From: Coriobacteriaceae bacterium
Lineage (GTDB): Bacteria > Actinomycetota > Coriobacteriia > Coriobacteriales > Eggerthellaceae
Reading direction: 5' to 3'
DNA: 36,202 bases
NCBI GenBank assembly: GCA_015062685.1
Contig: SUUE01000006.1
Location: 16,694-52,895, forward strand
Both the position numbers and the translations under genes were made by a program. This document shows positions 1 to 9,400 of the stretch, in pieces (within the stretch, counting starts at the first letter, position 1; every line of letters begins with the position of its first letter). Below the pieces are notes generated by a model. The model was not told the origin of the DNA. It did no database searches and saw only the letters and a program-made list of their open reading frames with translations.

Positions 1-171
1 CTCGCGCTGCGCATGGCGCCCGCCATCAACGCCGCATACCGCAAGAAGAACCCGCGCATCAACGTCGAGCTCCCGGGGAAGACCTGGGAGGACGCCGGAG
101 AGGCGCGCTCGATGCAGCACTACGCCATCGCCCTGCTCGACGCCCTCTGCAGCGCACTCGAGCGCCGCTAG
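1..171 (+). CDS. C-terminal end of an unidentified protein (partial)
   Basis: An open frame enters from the left edge and ends at TAG 169-171, giving the last 56 residues, from LALRMAPAINAAYRKK to ALCSALERR. It is rich in Ala and charged residues, with an apparently helical tail, and has no motif I can assign. Codon use is the same GC-rich style as the next gene. It lies 55 bp upstream of the radical SAM gene on the same strand and could be in its operon. The function is unknown; the upstream sequence is needed to identify it. Confidence 0.6.
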   Translation, partial: LALRMAPAINAAYRKKNPRINVELPGKTWEDAGEARSMQHYAIALLDALCSALERR

Positions 172-226
172 AGCCGTCGGGCGCGCAAGCGCGCCGAGCA
201 ACCGCCAGGGGAGGAACGAGAAGCCC

Positions 227-1114
227 ATGCACATCGCCAGGCCTCAACATCGCCCGCCGCGTGACATGAGCTGCCCCATGCTCCAGGTCTCCGACGGCTG
301 CACCCATGGGCGGTGCAAGTTCTGCGACATCTACACGGGCGTGCCCTTTCGCCCATCCCCCATGGAGGAGATATCCGAGGACATCGAGGAGATCGCCCGC
401 ACGGCCACGGCCCTCACGCACCGCATCTACCTGACGGGTGGAAACCCGTTTGCCCTCCCCAACGCTCGCCTCGTCGAGATCTTCGACGCCGTGGAAGCGC
501 GCATCCCCACGGTCAACAGCTACGGGGGGTTCTGCCGCATTGAGGACATCGCGCGCAAGACCGACGCCGAGCTCGCCGAACTGGCGGCACGTGGGGTGAG
601 CGGGCTCGCGATAGGGGCGGAGAGCGGGCTCGACGAGCTCCTGGCGTTCATGCGCAAGGGCCAGACCGCCGCCGACCTCGCCGAGCAGGGCGCGCGCCTG
701 CACGAAGCCGGCATCCCCTTCACCATGTTCTACCTGGCCGGCCTCGCCGGAGCGGGCAGGGGGCAGGAGAACGCCTTGGCCTCGGCAGCCGCCTTCAGCG
801 CGGCTGCGCCGCAGACGATCCTCATCGTGACGCTCACACCCACCGCAACGTGGCCGCTCGCGGAGGATATCGCCTCCGGTGCCTGGGAACCGGCGGGCGA
901 GATCGAGACGGCTGAGGAGATACGCACGTTCATCAAGCACCTGAGCTGCAGAACCCACGTGGTGTGCTCGCACGACTCGGACGTCATCAGGTTCGACGGC
1001 ATGGTGCCCGCCGACCAGCAGAAGATGCTGCAGCTCATGGACCACCGCATACCCAAGATAAACGAGAAGGCCGCTCGCCTGATGCGCGAGATGATTCACA
1101 AGGCCACGTTCTAG
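227..1114 (+). CDS. Radical SAM domain protein
   Basis: A 295-residue radical SAM enzyme of unknown substrate. The cluster-binding Cys are C25, C30 and C33 (GCTHGRCKFC), a Cx4CxxC spacing that occurs in a known radical SAM subgroup rather than the classic Cx3CxxC. A YLTGGNPF segment near residue 70 fits the GGE-like SAM-binding strand, and FCRIEDI, SGLAIGAESG and FYLAGLAG match later strands of the partial TIM barrel. The family cleaves S-adenosylmethionine to a 5'-deoxyadenosyl radical; what this member modifies cannot be read from the sequence. The start is supported by a GGGGAGG Shine-Dalgarno about 12 bases upstream of ATG 227. It ends 24 bp before the glycoside hydrolase gene, so the two are probably co-transcribed, but a functional link is not evident. 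Confidence 0.85.
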   Translation: MHIARPQHRPPRDMSCPMLQVSDGCTHGRCKFCDIYTGVPFRPSPMEEISEDIEEIARTATALTHRIYLTGGNPFALPNARLVEIFDAVEARIPTVNSYGGFCRIEDIARKTDAELAELAARGVSGLAIGAESGLDELLAFMRKGQTAADLAEQGARLHEAGIPFTMFYLAGLAGAGRGQENALASAAAFSAAAPQTILIVTLTPTATWPLAEDIASGAWEPAGEIETAEEIRTFIKHLSCRTHVVCSHDSDVIRFDGMVPADQQKMLQLMDHRIPKINEKAARLMREMIHKATF

Positions 1115-1138
1115 CGTGGCCGTCCGAAGGGGAGGCGC

Positions 1139-3496
1139 ATGAAACGCACGAGCTTCTGCGAAGGATGGGAGTTCGCCCGCGGCGACGGGGAGTTCGGGCC
1201 GGTCGTCATCCCACACGATGCGATGCTCGGCGAGCGCCGCGGCCCCGACGCACCGGCAGGGAGCGCGAGCGGCTACTACTACGGCGGCGTCTACCACTAC
1301 TGGAAGGACTTCGAGCTCACGGCCACCCAAGCGGGCGGCACGCTGCTCCTGGAGTTCGAGGGCGTCTACCGCGATGCCCGGATACACGTGAACGGCGCGG
1401 CCGTGGAGGCGCCCCCCTACGGGTTCGTCCCGTTCTTCGTCGATCTGACCGGCCTCGTGAGAAAGGGCCGCAACACGATCGAGGTGGACGCGCGCAACGA
1501 CGAGCAACCAGATTGCCGCTGGTACTCGGGCGGCGGCATCCACCGCCCCGTGTGGCTCTGGGAAGGCGGCGCGGTGCGCATAGCCCCAGAAGGCGTTCGC
1601 GTGACCACGCTCGGCATGAGTCCCACCACCGTGAGCGTCGATGTTGACTGCACCGGGGGGACTCCCGAGATCACGATCCTCGACGCCGATGGCCGCACCG
1701 CCGCCATCGCCCGCGGCGAACACGCGGAAATCTACGTGCCCGGCGCCAAGTACTGGAGCGCCGAAGCGCCCCACCTCTACCAATGCGTCGTCAACCTCCG
1801 CGACAACGGCTCGATTGTCGACTCGGCGAGCGTGCGGTTCGGCATCCGCAGGCTCGAATGGAGCCCCCGCGGCCTGTTCGTGAACGGACGCGAGACCCTC
1901 CTGCGCGGCGGCTGCATCCATTGCGACAACGGCATCATAGGAGCCGCGACCTTCCCCGAAAGCGAACGCCGCCGCATCCGCATGCTGAAGGAGGCGGGTT
2001 TCAACGCGGTGCGCATCGCGCACAATCCGGCCCCGTCGACCATCCTCGACGCCTGCGACGAACTGGGCATGTACGTCATGGACGAGGCATGGGACACCTG
2101 GTTCACGCGCAAGAGCTCGTATGACTACTCCGATCATTTCCTCGAATGGTGCGATCACGACCTGCGGCGCATGGTGGCCCATGACTACAACCACCCGAGC
2201 GTCATCATGTACTCGATCGGCAACGAGGTTGCCGACCCCATAACCCCCGAAGGCGTCAAGATGGAGCAGTCGATGGTCTCCCTCGTCCACTCGCTCGACG
2301 CCTCGAGGCCTGTGACCTGCGGCCTCAACCCGACCATGATGGTCATGGAGAAGATCGGGCGCGCCTGGTACGCCAACGCAGACGGCATCGCGGAAGCTGC
2401 TGGGAGCTCAGGCGCCCCGCGCGGCAGCCTGCTGTTCAACCTTGCGGCACAGGCATCGGGAACGGGGATGACGATGCTCTCCAACGTGCCGGGCGCCGAC
2501 AAGCTGTTGTCGCCCGCGCTCGACGCGCTCGATATCGCCGGCTACAATTACGCGGCCTCGCGATACGCCATCGACGCGCGCAAGCACCACGACCGCCTCA
2601 TCGTGGGAAGCGAGACATTCCCCCACAAGCTGCCGTCCAATTGGCGGCTAGTTGAAACGATCCCCAACGTCATCGGCGACTTCATGTGGGCTGCCTGGGA
2701 TTACCTGGGCGAGGCCGGGTCGAACGCCTGGGCGTATTCCCCGGAGGAAGCCGGCTTCAGCAAGCCTTGGCCCTGGCTCTTCGCGGGCTCGGGGGCTTTC
2801 GACGCCCTCGGGCAACCGAGCGCCCACGGCGCGCTCGCCGGAGCCGTCTGGGGCACCACCGACGCCCCTTCCATCCAAGTGCGCCCCGTCAACAAGATGG
2901 GAGGCCGCACGTACCGGGCCACATGGCGCGGGAGCGACGCCCTGCCCAGCTGGTCCTGGGCGGGATGCGAAGGCACCATCGCGCGGGTCGAGGTGTACGA
3001 CGGCCGCGCTGCCTCCGTGAAGCTCAGATTGAACGGCGAGGACGTCGGCGTCGCGCGCGTCCGCGACTACGTCGCGAAGATCGACGCCGAATACTACCCG
3101 GGAACCCTTACGGCCATAGCCCTCGACGAGGGTGGCAGGGAGATCGGAAGGTCGAGCCTCTCCACAGCCCGGCCGCCCTTCCGCCTATGCGCGAGCGCGG
3201 AAGAAGCCACCACCCGGGCGGGCGGGGTGGCCTATATCCCCGTCACGATCGAGGGGTCGAACGGCATCGTGGAGTCGAACGTCGACGAGATGCTGCGCGC
3301 GGAAGTCGATGGCGGCCACCTCCTCGGGTTCGGCAGCGCCCAACCCGCGCCCACGGAAAGCTTCCTGACCGGCGAGTACACCGCATACCGCGGCCACGCC
3401 CTCGCCATCGTGCACCGCGCCAGCCCCGGAACCGCCAGACTGACCGTACGAGGCGAGACCCTCGCCCCCACGAGCATCGATATCGTCTTCAAATAA
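1139..3496 (+). CDS. Glycoside hydrolase family 2 protein (beta-galactosidase/beta-glucuronidase-like)
   Basis: A 785-residue GH2 enzyme expected to hydrolyse a beta-linked sugar. The order is typical: N-terminal jelly-roll sugar-binding domain (about 1-150, with YYYGGVYHYWKDF and WYSGGGIHRPVWLW), an Ig-like sandwich (about 150-240), the TIM barrel (about 245-540) and C-terminal beta domains. The GH2 signature RIAHNPAPSTILDACDELG is at 292-310. The acid/base Glu is E363 in YSIGNEV and the probable nucleophile is E492 in IVGSETF. There is no signal peptide, so it should be cytoplasmic and act on imported oligosaccharides or glycosides. An insert between the two catalytic Glu (about 400-460) is unusually long. 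AGGGGAGG lies just before ATG 1139. The exact sugar specificity cannot be deduced. Confidence 0.9.
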   Translation: MKRTSFCEGWEFARGDGEFGPVVIPHDAMLGERRGPDAPAGSASGYYYGGVYHYWKDFELTATQAGGTLLLEFEGVYRDARIHVNGAAVEAPPYGFVPFFVDLTGLVRKGRNTIEVDARNDEQPDCRWYSGGGIHRPVWLWEGGAVRIAPEGVRVTTLGMSPTTVSVDVDCTGGTPEITILDADGRTAAIARGEHAEIYVPGAKYWSAEAPHLYQCVVNLRDNGSIVDSASVRFGIRRLEWSPRGLFVNGRETLLRGGCIHCDNGIIGAATFPESERRRIRMLKEAGFNAVRIAHNPAPSTILDACDELGMYVMDEAWDTWFTRKSSYDYSDHFLEWCDHDLRRMVAHDYNHPSVIMYSIGNEVADPITPEGVKMEQSMVSLVHSLDASRPVTCGLNPTMMVMEKIGRAWYANADGIAEAAGSSGAPRGSLLFNLAAQASGTGMTMLSNVPGADKLLSPALDALDIAGYNYAASRYAIDARKHHDRLIVGSETFPHKLPSNWRLVETIPNVIGDFMWAAWDYLGEAGSNAWAYSPEEAGFSKPWPWLFAGSGAFDALGQPSAHGALAGAVWGTTDAPSIQVRPVNKMGGRTYRATWRGSDALPSWSWAGCEGTIARVEVYDGRAASVKLRLNGEDVGVARVRDYVAKIDAEYYPGTLTAIALDEGGREIGRSSLSTARPPFRLCASAEEATTRAGGVAYIPVTIEGSNGIVESNVDEMLRAEVDGGHLLGFGSAQPAPTESFLTGEYTAYRGHALAIVHRASPGTARLTVRGETLAPTSIDIVFK

Positions 3497-3498
3497 AA

Positions 3499-3522
3499 AG
3501 CGCCCGGGGCGAACCGGGCGCT
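3499..3522 (-). terminator. Intrinsic terminator of pckA, shared with the GH2 gene
   Basis: A perfect 9-bp GC-rich stem (AGCGCCCGG at 3499-3507 and CCGGGCGCT at 3514-3522) with a 6-base loop lies between the convergent GH2 and pckA stops. Read on the minus strand it is followed by a T-rich run (complement of AAATAAAA), so it mainly serves pckA. In the plus direction the following bases are less T-rich. Confidence 0.8.
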
Positions 3523-3542
3523 CTTGATTCTGGCGAAGCGGC

Positions 3543-5156
3543 TTACAGTTGCGGGCCGGCTGCGACGAGGGCCTTGCCGGCTTCGTTGTCCTCGTACTTC
3601 ACGAAGTTCTTGACGAAGAGGCCAGCCAGGTCCTTGGCCTTCTTGTCCCACTCGGCGGCATCCGCATAGGTGTCGCGCGGGTCGAGAATGGAGGAATCGA
3701 CACCGGGCAGCTCGGTGGGCACTTCCAAGTTGAAGACGGGGATCGTCTTGGTCGGGGCCTTGAGCACGCTGCCGTCCAGGATCGCGTCGATGATACCGCG
3801 GGTGTCCTTGATGGAGATGCGCTTGCCCGTGCCGTTCCACCCGGTGTTCACCAGGTAGGCCTTGGCGCCGCTCTGCTCCATGCGCTTCACGAGCTCCTCG
3901 CCGTACTTCGTGGGGTGAAGCTCAAGGAACGCCTGGCCGAAGCACGCCGAGAACGTGGGCGTGGGCTCGGTGATGCCGCGCTCGGTGCCCGCGAGCTTCG
4001 CGGTGAAGCCACTCAGGAAGTAATACTTGGTCTGCTCCGGGGTCAGGATGGAAACCGGGGGCAGCACACCGAACGCGTCCGCCGACAGGAAGATGACGTT
4101 GTCTGCTGCGGGGCCGGCGGAAATCGGGCGCACGTTCTTGACGATCTTCTCGATGTGGTCGATCGGGTAGGACACGCGCGTGTTCTCGGTCACGCTCTTG
4201 TCAGCGAAATCAAGCTTGCCGTCGGCGTCGCAGGTGACGTTCTCGAGCAGCGCGTTGCGCTTGATCGCGTTGTAGATGTCAGGCTCGCTCTCGGGGTCGA
4301 GGTTGATGACCTTCGCATAGCAGCCGCCCTCGAAGTTGAACACGCCGTTGTCGTCCCAGCCGTGCTCGTCATCGCCGATGAGCAGGCGCTTCGGGTCGGT
4401 GGAGAGCGTCGTCTTGCCCGTGCCGGAAAGACCGAAGAAGATGGCGGTGTGCTCACCGTTCATGTCGGTGTTCGCCGAGCAGTGCATGGCGGCGATGCCC
4501 CTCAGCGGCAGGTAGTAGTTCATCATGGAGAAGAGACCCTTCTTCATCTCGCCACCGTACCAGGTGTTGATGATGACCTGCTCCTTGCTGGTCACGTTGA
4601 AGGCGGCCACGGTCTCGGAGTTCAGGCCGAAGTCCTCGTAGTTCTCCACCTTGGCCTTCGACGCGTTGTAGCACACGAAGTCGGGCTCGAAGTTCGCAAG
4701 CTCCTCCTCGGTGGGGGTGATGAACATGTTCTTGATGAAGTGGGCCTGCCAGGCCACCTCGAGGATAAAGCGCACGGCCAGGCGCGTGTCGGCGTTCGCG
4801 CCGCAGAAGCAGTCCATGACGAACAGGCGCTTGCCGGAGAGCTGCTTGACGGCGATGTCCTTCATGGCCGCCCACGTCTCCTCGGACATCTCATGGTTGT
4901 CGTTGGGGTACTCGGGCGTGTTCCACCAAACGGTGTCCTTGGAGTTCTCGTCCATGACGATGTACTTGTCCTTGGGCGAGCGGCCCGTGAAGATGCCGGT
5001 CATGACGTTGACGGCATCGCGCTCGGTGAGCTGCCCCTTGTCATACCCGGTGAGCTCGGGGTTCATCTCCTCCTCGAAGAGCTGTTCGAACGAGGGATTG
5101 TGAACAATCTCGGCGACGTCCTTGATGCCGTACTGTTCCAAGTCGAGCTTTGCCAT
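3543..5156 (-). CDS. pckA: Phosphoenolpyruvate carboxykinase (ATP)
   Basis: A 537-residue ATP-type PEP carboxykinase that interconverts oxaloacetate + ATP and PEP + CO2 + ADP. The length matches the family (about 530-540). The substrate-site [10 protein letters not shown] is at 56-65, the metal/substrate lysine region WYGGEMKKG at 199-207, the P-loop GLSGTGKTT at 242-250 and the metal-binding LIGDDEHGW at 259-267. In anaerobes this enzyme often runs in the carboxylating, ATP-forming direction, feeding C4 dicarboxylic acid metabolism; the direction here is inference. The start is supported by AGGAGGAACC immediately upstream. The gene is monocistronic: it is followed by its own terminator and separated by about 150 bp from the next gene. 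Confidence 0.97.
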   Translation of the reverse strand: MAKLDLEQYGIKDVAEIVHNPSFEQLFEEEMNPELTGYDKGQLTERDAVNVMTGIFTGRSPKDKYIVMDENSKDTVWWNTPEYPNDNHEMSEETWAAMKDIAVKQLSGKRLFVMDCFCGANADTRLAVRFILEVAWQAHFIKNMFITPTEEELANFEPDFVCYNASKAKVENYEDFGLNSETVAAFNVTSKEQVIINTWYGGEMKKGLFSMMNYYLPLRGIAAMHCSANTDMNGEHTAIFFGLSGTGKTTLSTDPKRLLIGDDEHGWDDNGVFNFEGGCYAKVINLDPESEPDIYNAIKRNALLENVTCDADGKLDFADKSVTENTRVSYPIDHIEKIVKNVRPISAGPAADNVIFLSADAFGVLPPVSILTPEQTKYYFLSGFTAKLAGTERGITEPTPTFSACFGQAFLELHPTKYGEELVKRMEQSGAKAYLVNTGWNGTGKRISIKDTRGIIDAILDGSVLKAPTKTIPVFNLEVPTELPGVDSSILDPRDTYADAAEWDKKAKDLAGLFVKNFVKYEDNEAGKALVAAGPQL

Positions 5157-5229
5157 TGGTTCCTCCTGTTTGTTTGAGAAAGCTACTCGCGACTTTTGTC
5201 GGTGACATGTTAACGCGAACTGACACTGA

Positions 5230-5261
5230 AATGGACCCGCTCCAGTGAAAACGAGTCCATT
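5230..5261. promoter_or_regulatory. Inverted repeat upstream of pckA
   Basis: AATGGAC (5230-5236) and GTCCATT (5255-5261) form a 7-bp inverted repeat with an 18-base spacer in the 149-bp gap between pckA and the deformylase-like gene. It could be an operator for pckA or a weak hairpin behind the upstream gene. Nothing further supports either reading. Confidence 0.25.
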
Positions 5262-5305
5262 ATCGATATGCGGCAGTCCTTTTCACGTGCTTGCCGAACA
5301 AGCGG

Positions 5306-5725
5306 TTATACGAGCTTGCCGTTGCAGTGGTCGATCATGTGCTGCAGGATCTGGGCGGTCCAGCCGCGGCACTCCTTCTTGCGGGGAATGAGCACTCCGT
5401 CCACGAGTTCCTGATAGGTAAACGTTGCCTGATCGTAGCGCGTCACCTTCACGGTGTCCTCGCGCGTGAGGCAGCCCTCCTCCGTGCGGTAGGGGCGCAG
5501 GGCGCGCTTCATGCCCGGGTTGAACATCACGTGCGCGCGGTCCTTCTCGTTCTTGTAGACGATGACCGCCTTCGCCACGCCGATCTGGTTTGCCGCCAGG
5601 CATGCGGCGTCTTCGATGGACTCGAGCGTGTCGAGCAAGTCCTGGGCCACGTCGGCATCCTCGGCAGTCGCAGGCTCGCACGGCGTGCTCAGCAGCTCTT
5701 CGTCGGTCACCAATTCCTTAATCAT
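5306..5725 (-). CDS. Peptide deformylase-like protein lacking the catalytic Glu
   Basis: A 139-residue member of the peptide deformylase fold. Motif 1 is LAANQIGV (43-50), motif 2 EEGCLT (82-87) and motif 3 QHMIDHCNG (128-136). The three metal ligands C85, H129 and H133 are kept, but the motif 3 Glu that acts as general base in true deformylases (HExxH) is Met130. It is also shorter than housekeeping Def (about 165 residues or more). By family knowledge an E-to-M change should abolish or strongly reduce deformylation, so it may be a non-canonical or regulatory homologue; the main def would be elsewhere. A longer frame starts at 5764, but GGGGGA just upstream of ATG 5725 favours the shorter start. 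The next gene upstream (thpR) ends only 64 bp away on the same strand. Confidence 0.8.
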   Translation of the reverse strand: MIKELVTDEELLSTPCEPATAEDADVAQDLLDTLESIEDAACLAANQIGVAKAVIVYKNEKDRAHVMFNPGMKRALRPYRTEEGCLTREDTVKVTRYDQATFTYQELVDGVLIPRKKECRGWTAQILQHMIDHCNGKLV

Positions 5726-5789
5726 GCATTTCCCCCATTCGCAGGCTGAAAAACTTCGCTGCAAGTTTTACCCACTCGCACGCGTTACG

Positions 5790-6317
5790 TCAAGCGACGA
5801 GCTCCACGGTGTGGAGCGCCTCGTATACGGGACGCTGACCCGAGAGATCAGAACGGAACAGCACCACGTTCGCAACGACGCCCTCGGCCAACGCCGGAGC
5901 AGGCAGCTCGCCTTCGGTGAGATCGACTGCGCGCATGAGCGTGACGTGCGGAAGGAAAGCCTTCACGTCGAACGAGAAGCCGGCGTCGCGCAATTCGGCT
6001 CGAACCGATTCGGCGAGGGCGGCCAGGTTCCCGGCATCGCGAAACCCCTGCCAGAGCGTTGCCTTCGACCGTTTGCCGAAGCAGCCGAGATCACCCAACG
6101 ACACTCGGAACGGCGCGATTCCAACGCACCCGCGGTCGATGGCGGAGCACACCGCATCGACCCCGTGGCCCTCGACCTCGCCGAGGAAGGCCAACGTTAC
6201 ATGGAACGAATCGGGCGCGACGAACCGCCCGCGCACGCTCCCGCGCAGCAGCGCCGAGGTTTCCGCCAACGCATCCAGCGCTTCTCCCGGCAGCTCCGCG
6301 GCTACAAACAACCTCAT
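5790..6317 (-). CDS. thpR: RNA 2',3'-cyclic phosphodiesterase (2'-5' RNA ligase family)
   Basis: A 175-residue 2H phosphoesterase. Both catalytic HxT motifs are present: H39-V-T41 in HVTLAFLG and H124-V-T126 in HVTLMRA, separated by about 85 residues as usual. The opening MRLFVAAELP matches the LigT/ThpR N-terminus. The family hydrolyses 2',3'-cyclic phosphates on RNA ends and can reversibly join tRNA halves in vitro; the cellular role is poorly known. An upstream in-frame extension to 6383 exists, but AAGGAGG sits 7 bases before ATG 6317. The gene is cytoplasmic and transcribed in the same direction as the deformylase-like gene. Confidence 0.9.
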   Translation of the reverse strand: MRLFVAAELPGEALDALAETSALLRGSVRGRFVAPDSFHVTLAFLGEVEGHGVDAVCSAIDRGCVGIAPFRVSLGDLGCFGKRSKATLWQGFRDAGNLAALAESVRAELRDAGFSFDVKAFLPHVTLMRAVDLTEGELPAPALAEGVVANVVLFRSDLSGQRPVYEALHTVELVA

Positions 6318-6337
6318 GGCGCGCCTCCTTCGACATG

Positions 6338-6363
6338 CTGGGCCTGCGAGCTTGCAGGCCCAG
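6338..6363 (-). terminator. GC-rich stem-loop downstream of the large surface protein
   Basis: A perfect 10-bp stem (CTGGGCCTGC 6338-6347, GCAGGCCCAG 6354-6363) with a 6-base loop lies 38 bp after the stop of the surface-protein gene and just ahead of the thpR ribosome site. There is no following T-run on the minus strand, so it may be a weak terminator, a processing hairpin or a leader structure of thpR. Confidence 0.45.
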
Positions 6364-6400
6364 CCTACCTTCCCGCGCGCCATCCTTCAAGGCTTCGGCG

Positions 6401-9400
6401 CTATTCGCGCATGCGGCGGCGCATGAGAGCGATCAGCGCGGCGCAGCACGCGGCCGCGATGGCGAGGCCGCCGGCAATGCATCCCAGCGAGTCGCCGGCA
6501 AGCGGGGTGGACGCCGGGGAACCCGGGTTCCCGGCGTCGCCCGTCGCATGGGCGGGAGCGGGCTTGGGCTCCATTTCGCCCTGCGTGGCGTTGCCCTCTT
6601 CCGCGGCCGTTCCCTGCGAAGCGCCTCCCGCGCCCACGTTGGAGGGCGAGGAAGCATCGGTGCCCGGCGCCTCGCCGTTCCCCGCGGAGCTGGGCCGCTC
6701 ATTGGTCGGCGCGTCGCTGGCAGGGGCCGATTCCGCCACCGCGCTCGAGCCGAGGTCGCTCTGGGCGGTGACGTCGGCCATGTAGCGGCCCCTGGGATCG
6801 ACCCCTTCGAAGTCAATCGAAAGCGGGGCGGCGGCCGCCAGAACCGGCTCGTCCTGAACGGACTGCGCCGAGAGTACCAAAACCTCGCGCGTTTGGGCGT
6901 CGAGGCGCTTCGAGGCCACCAAGCTGCCCCTGGCACCGTCGGCCTGCTTCTCGTAGAGATGCACGATATAGCCAGTCACCGGAAGCTGGTTGACCCCAAC
7001 CTCGGAGGCGTTCCACGACACGCTCGCAACGCCAGCATCGGAAACGCTCACCGACACGTTCGTAGGTGCAGAGGGCTTCTGCAGCTGGGCGTCGCCCGAG
7101 CCGATGCGGTTCGAGGATGTAACGGAGAGCTTCAGGTTCGGCAGCTGCTCGACCGTGACGCCAGCGCGGATGCGGCCGACCACGCCATCGCTCCACGCGA
7201 ACGCGGCCGCATCGGCCTCCTCCTCGGCCATGCCTTCGATCGAGCCCGTCAGCGTATAAGTGCCGTCGGCCTGCTTCTCGCAGGAGATCAGCACGGCGCC
7301 CAGCGCCTGCTTCCTTGCGCCATCGGCCGCGGCCATCGCCGTGCGCAGTGCGCCGAGGGCTTCCCTGTAGGCGTCGAGGAGCTTGTCCTCGCCTCCGGCG
7401 GTTTCCTCGTCGAGGGAGAGCGCCCTTTCGGCCCCGGCTATCGCATCCTGCAGCGCCGCCCACTTATCGGAGGACGTGTCGTAGTCTTCGGCCCTAATCG
7501 CGCGGGCGCCCTTCGCGAGCTTGCTCAGGTCGTCCATCGTCGTCATGAGCTCATGCTCGTCGGAGATGTCGCCGATGAGCTGGTGGAGCGTCCATGTAAC
7601 GTTCGTATCGGTCGTGATGCCCTTGGCGCCGACGGACACCCCGGCTTCCTTGCAAGCTGCGAGGAAGCGATCGAGGCTCGCCTCCGACAGGTTGTCCATT
7701 AGAATGAACTCGAGGTCGGGTGCGGCGCCCGCGTACGGTTCAGATGCAGGTTCGAACCCATCGCGGCCGATGATGTAGCCCACTTTCTCGTTGAGCTTGT
7801 CCGCCGAGAGCTCGCCCACTGCCAGGCCGTGCTCCTCGATGATCTGGCGCAACTTGGCGCCTTTCTCGGTGTCGGGGCCCAGGTTGTACAGCCACACCGT
7901 CTCGGCAGGAACTTCCGCGTCGGCGGCGATGACGGGGATCGACCAGGACAGATAATCCTCCCACATGCTGTCATGGTCCTGGCGCTCGGCTTGGGGCAGG
8001 CGCACCTTGGCCATGAGACGGCTTCCCGGCTGCAGCTCGGGCGTGCCGGAGAAGGTGAGCTCCAGCTGCCCGTTCGTCGCGCCGGCCGACGCGTTGCGGC
8101 CCGCCACGACCTTCGCCACGTCGGGCTTCTCGTCGAGCTCGTATCCCTCGAAGTCTTCGTCGGTGTAAGTGCCGGGATACTGATATACGACGATATTGCA
8201 GAAGAATTGGTCGCCCAGCTTGGACACGTACTCCTCCGGGTAGTTGACGATCAGCTTGACCGTGCCGGCATCTGCCTTCACGGCGTTCTGGTCGAACGTG
8301 ATCGTGGGCGTCACCTTTGCCCACTCGGGCGTTGCGCCAACGGCCATGACGTTGGAATAGGCTTTCTTGCCGTCCGCCGTCAACACGACCTGCAGTTTGG
8401 CGCCGGCTTCGAGGCGCTCCGCGCCGCCGATCGACACCCATGTGTTACCCGCGTGGTTCGACCTGCTCGTAACGAGGGAGCCCTGTCCCACGACCTTCGC
8501 GGACGACTCGTCGAGCGCGTCGCCCGTGAACTCGTACGTCTTGTAGGTCGCGTTAGACGTCGCAGCGTCCACCGACCAGCGCATGCTTATGAACTTGTCG
8601 CCCTGGGTCAGCGAGACGTCCTTGCCGTCGAGGCCAATCGATACCTCGGGATCTGCCGCGGTGTAGGAGATAGCCACGGGTTCGGACTGGGCGATAGCGG
8701 AGCCGCCCTTCATGAGGAACGCCACGAGGTAGCCGTCCTGCAACGCCCCCGAGGACGTCTGCAGTGCGAGCTCGTTGTCCCCCGCATGCACGTTCGCGAA
8801 GTAGCCGTGAGGGGTCCCCTTGTCGGCCCTGAATTCGGTCGCGTCCTTCCCGAACGACTTCAGCAAAACGGCAGCCCCTTCGGGAAGGTCGGCGATGTTC
8901 ACCGTCGCCTTATCCGACGAGCTCGCCACCGGGCTCGTGATGCTCACCTGGGTGGAAGCGGCCGATGCGGCCGTAACCGTCACCGGTTCGGACTGCGCCG
9001 CCACCTCGCCGTCCGACAGGACGAACGCGACAACGCGATCCCCCTCCTCGAGGGACCCCGCCACGAGCGAAACCGCGTTTGCGCCGTTGACGGGCTTGGG
9101 GCTATCGCCGTACCCCGTGAAGCGGGCTATGCAGTTCTGGTAGCCGTAGGCTATGGGCTCGTCGGGGCCGAACTTGCACACGAACATGATCTGGCCATCG
9201 GCAAGGTTACGCGCATTCACGCTAAAACCGCTGGTCGATGCTGTTATTGTATCGGTGATACTTACTGAGGGCGAAGCGACCACGGGCGTACCGTCCCCCG
9301 ATACAATGATGGCCTCGTAGTCCTTGCCCGCATAATCGACGCCCTTCGGCACGGGGAGGGCGGCTTCATTGCCCGAATACTGCGTCCAGTAACAGATGGC

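Noticed and set aside
59-2290. 743-codon open frame on the minus strand
   Set aside because: It is antisense to the radical SAM and GH2 genes, which have clear motifs and ribosome sites; the translation is compositionally odd (His/Val/Ala/Arg-rich) and has no family motif. Long antisense frames are expected at this GC content.
3549-5177. 542-codon open frame on the plus strand
   Set aside because: It mirrors pckA almost exactly, its product is low-complexity Val/Leu/Arg/Gly-rich, and pckA is unmistakable.
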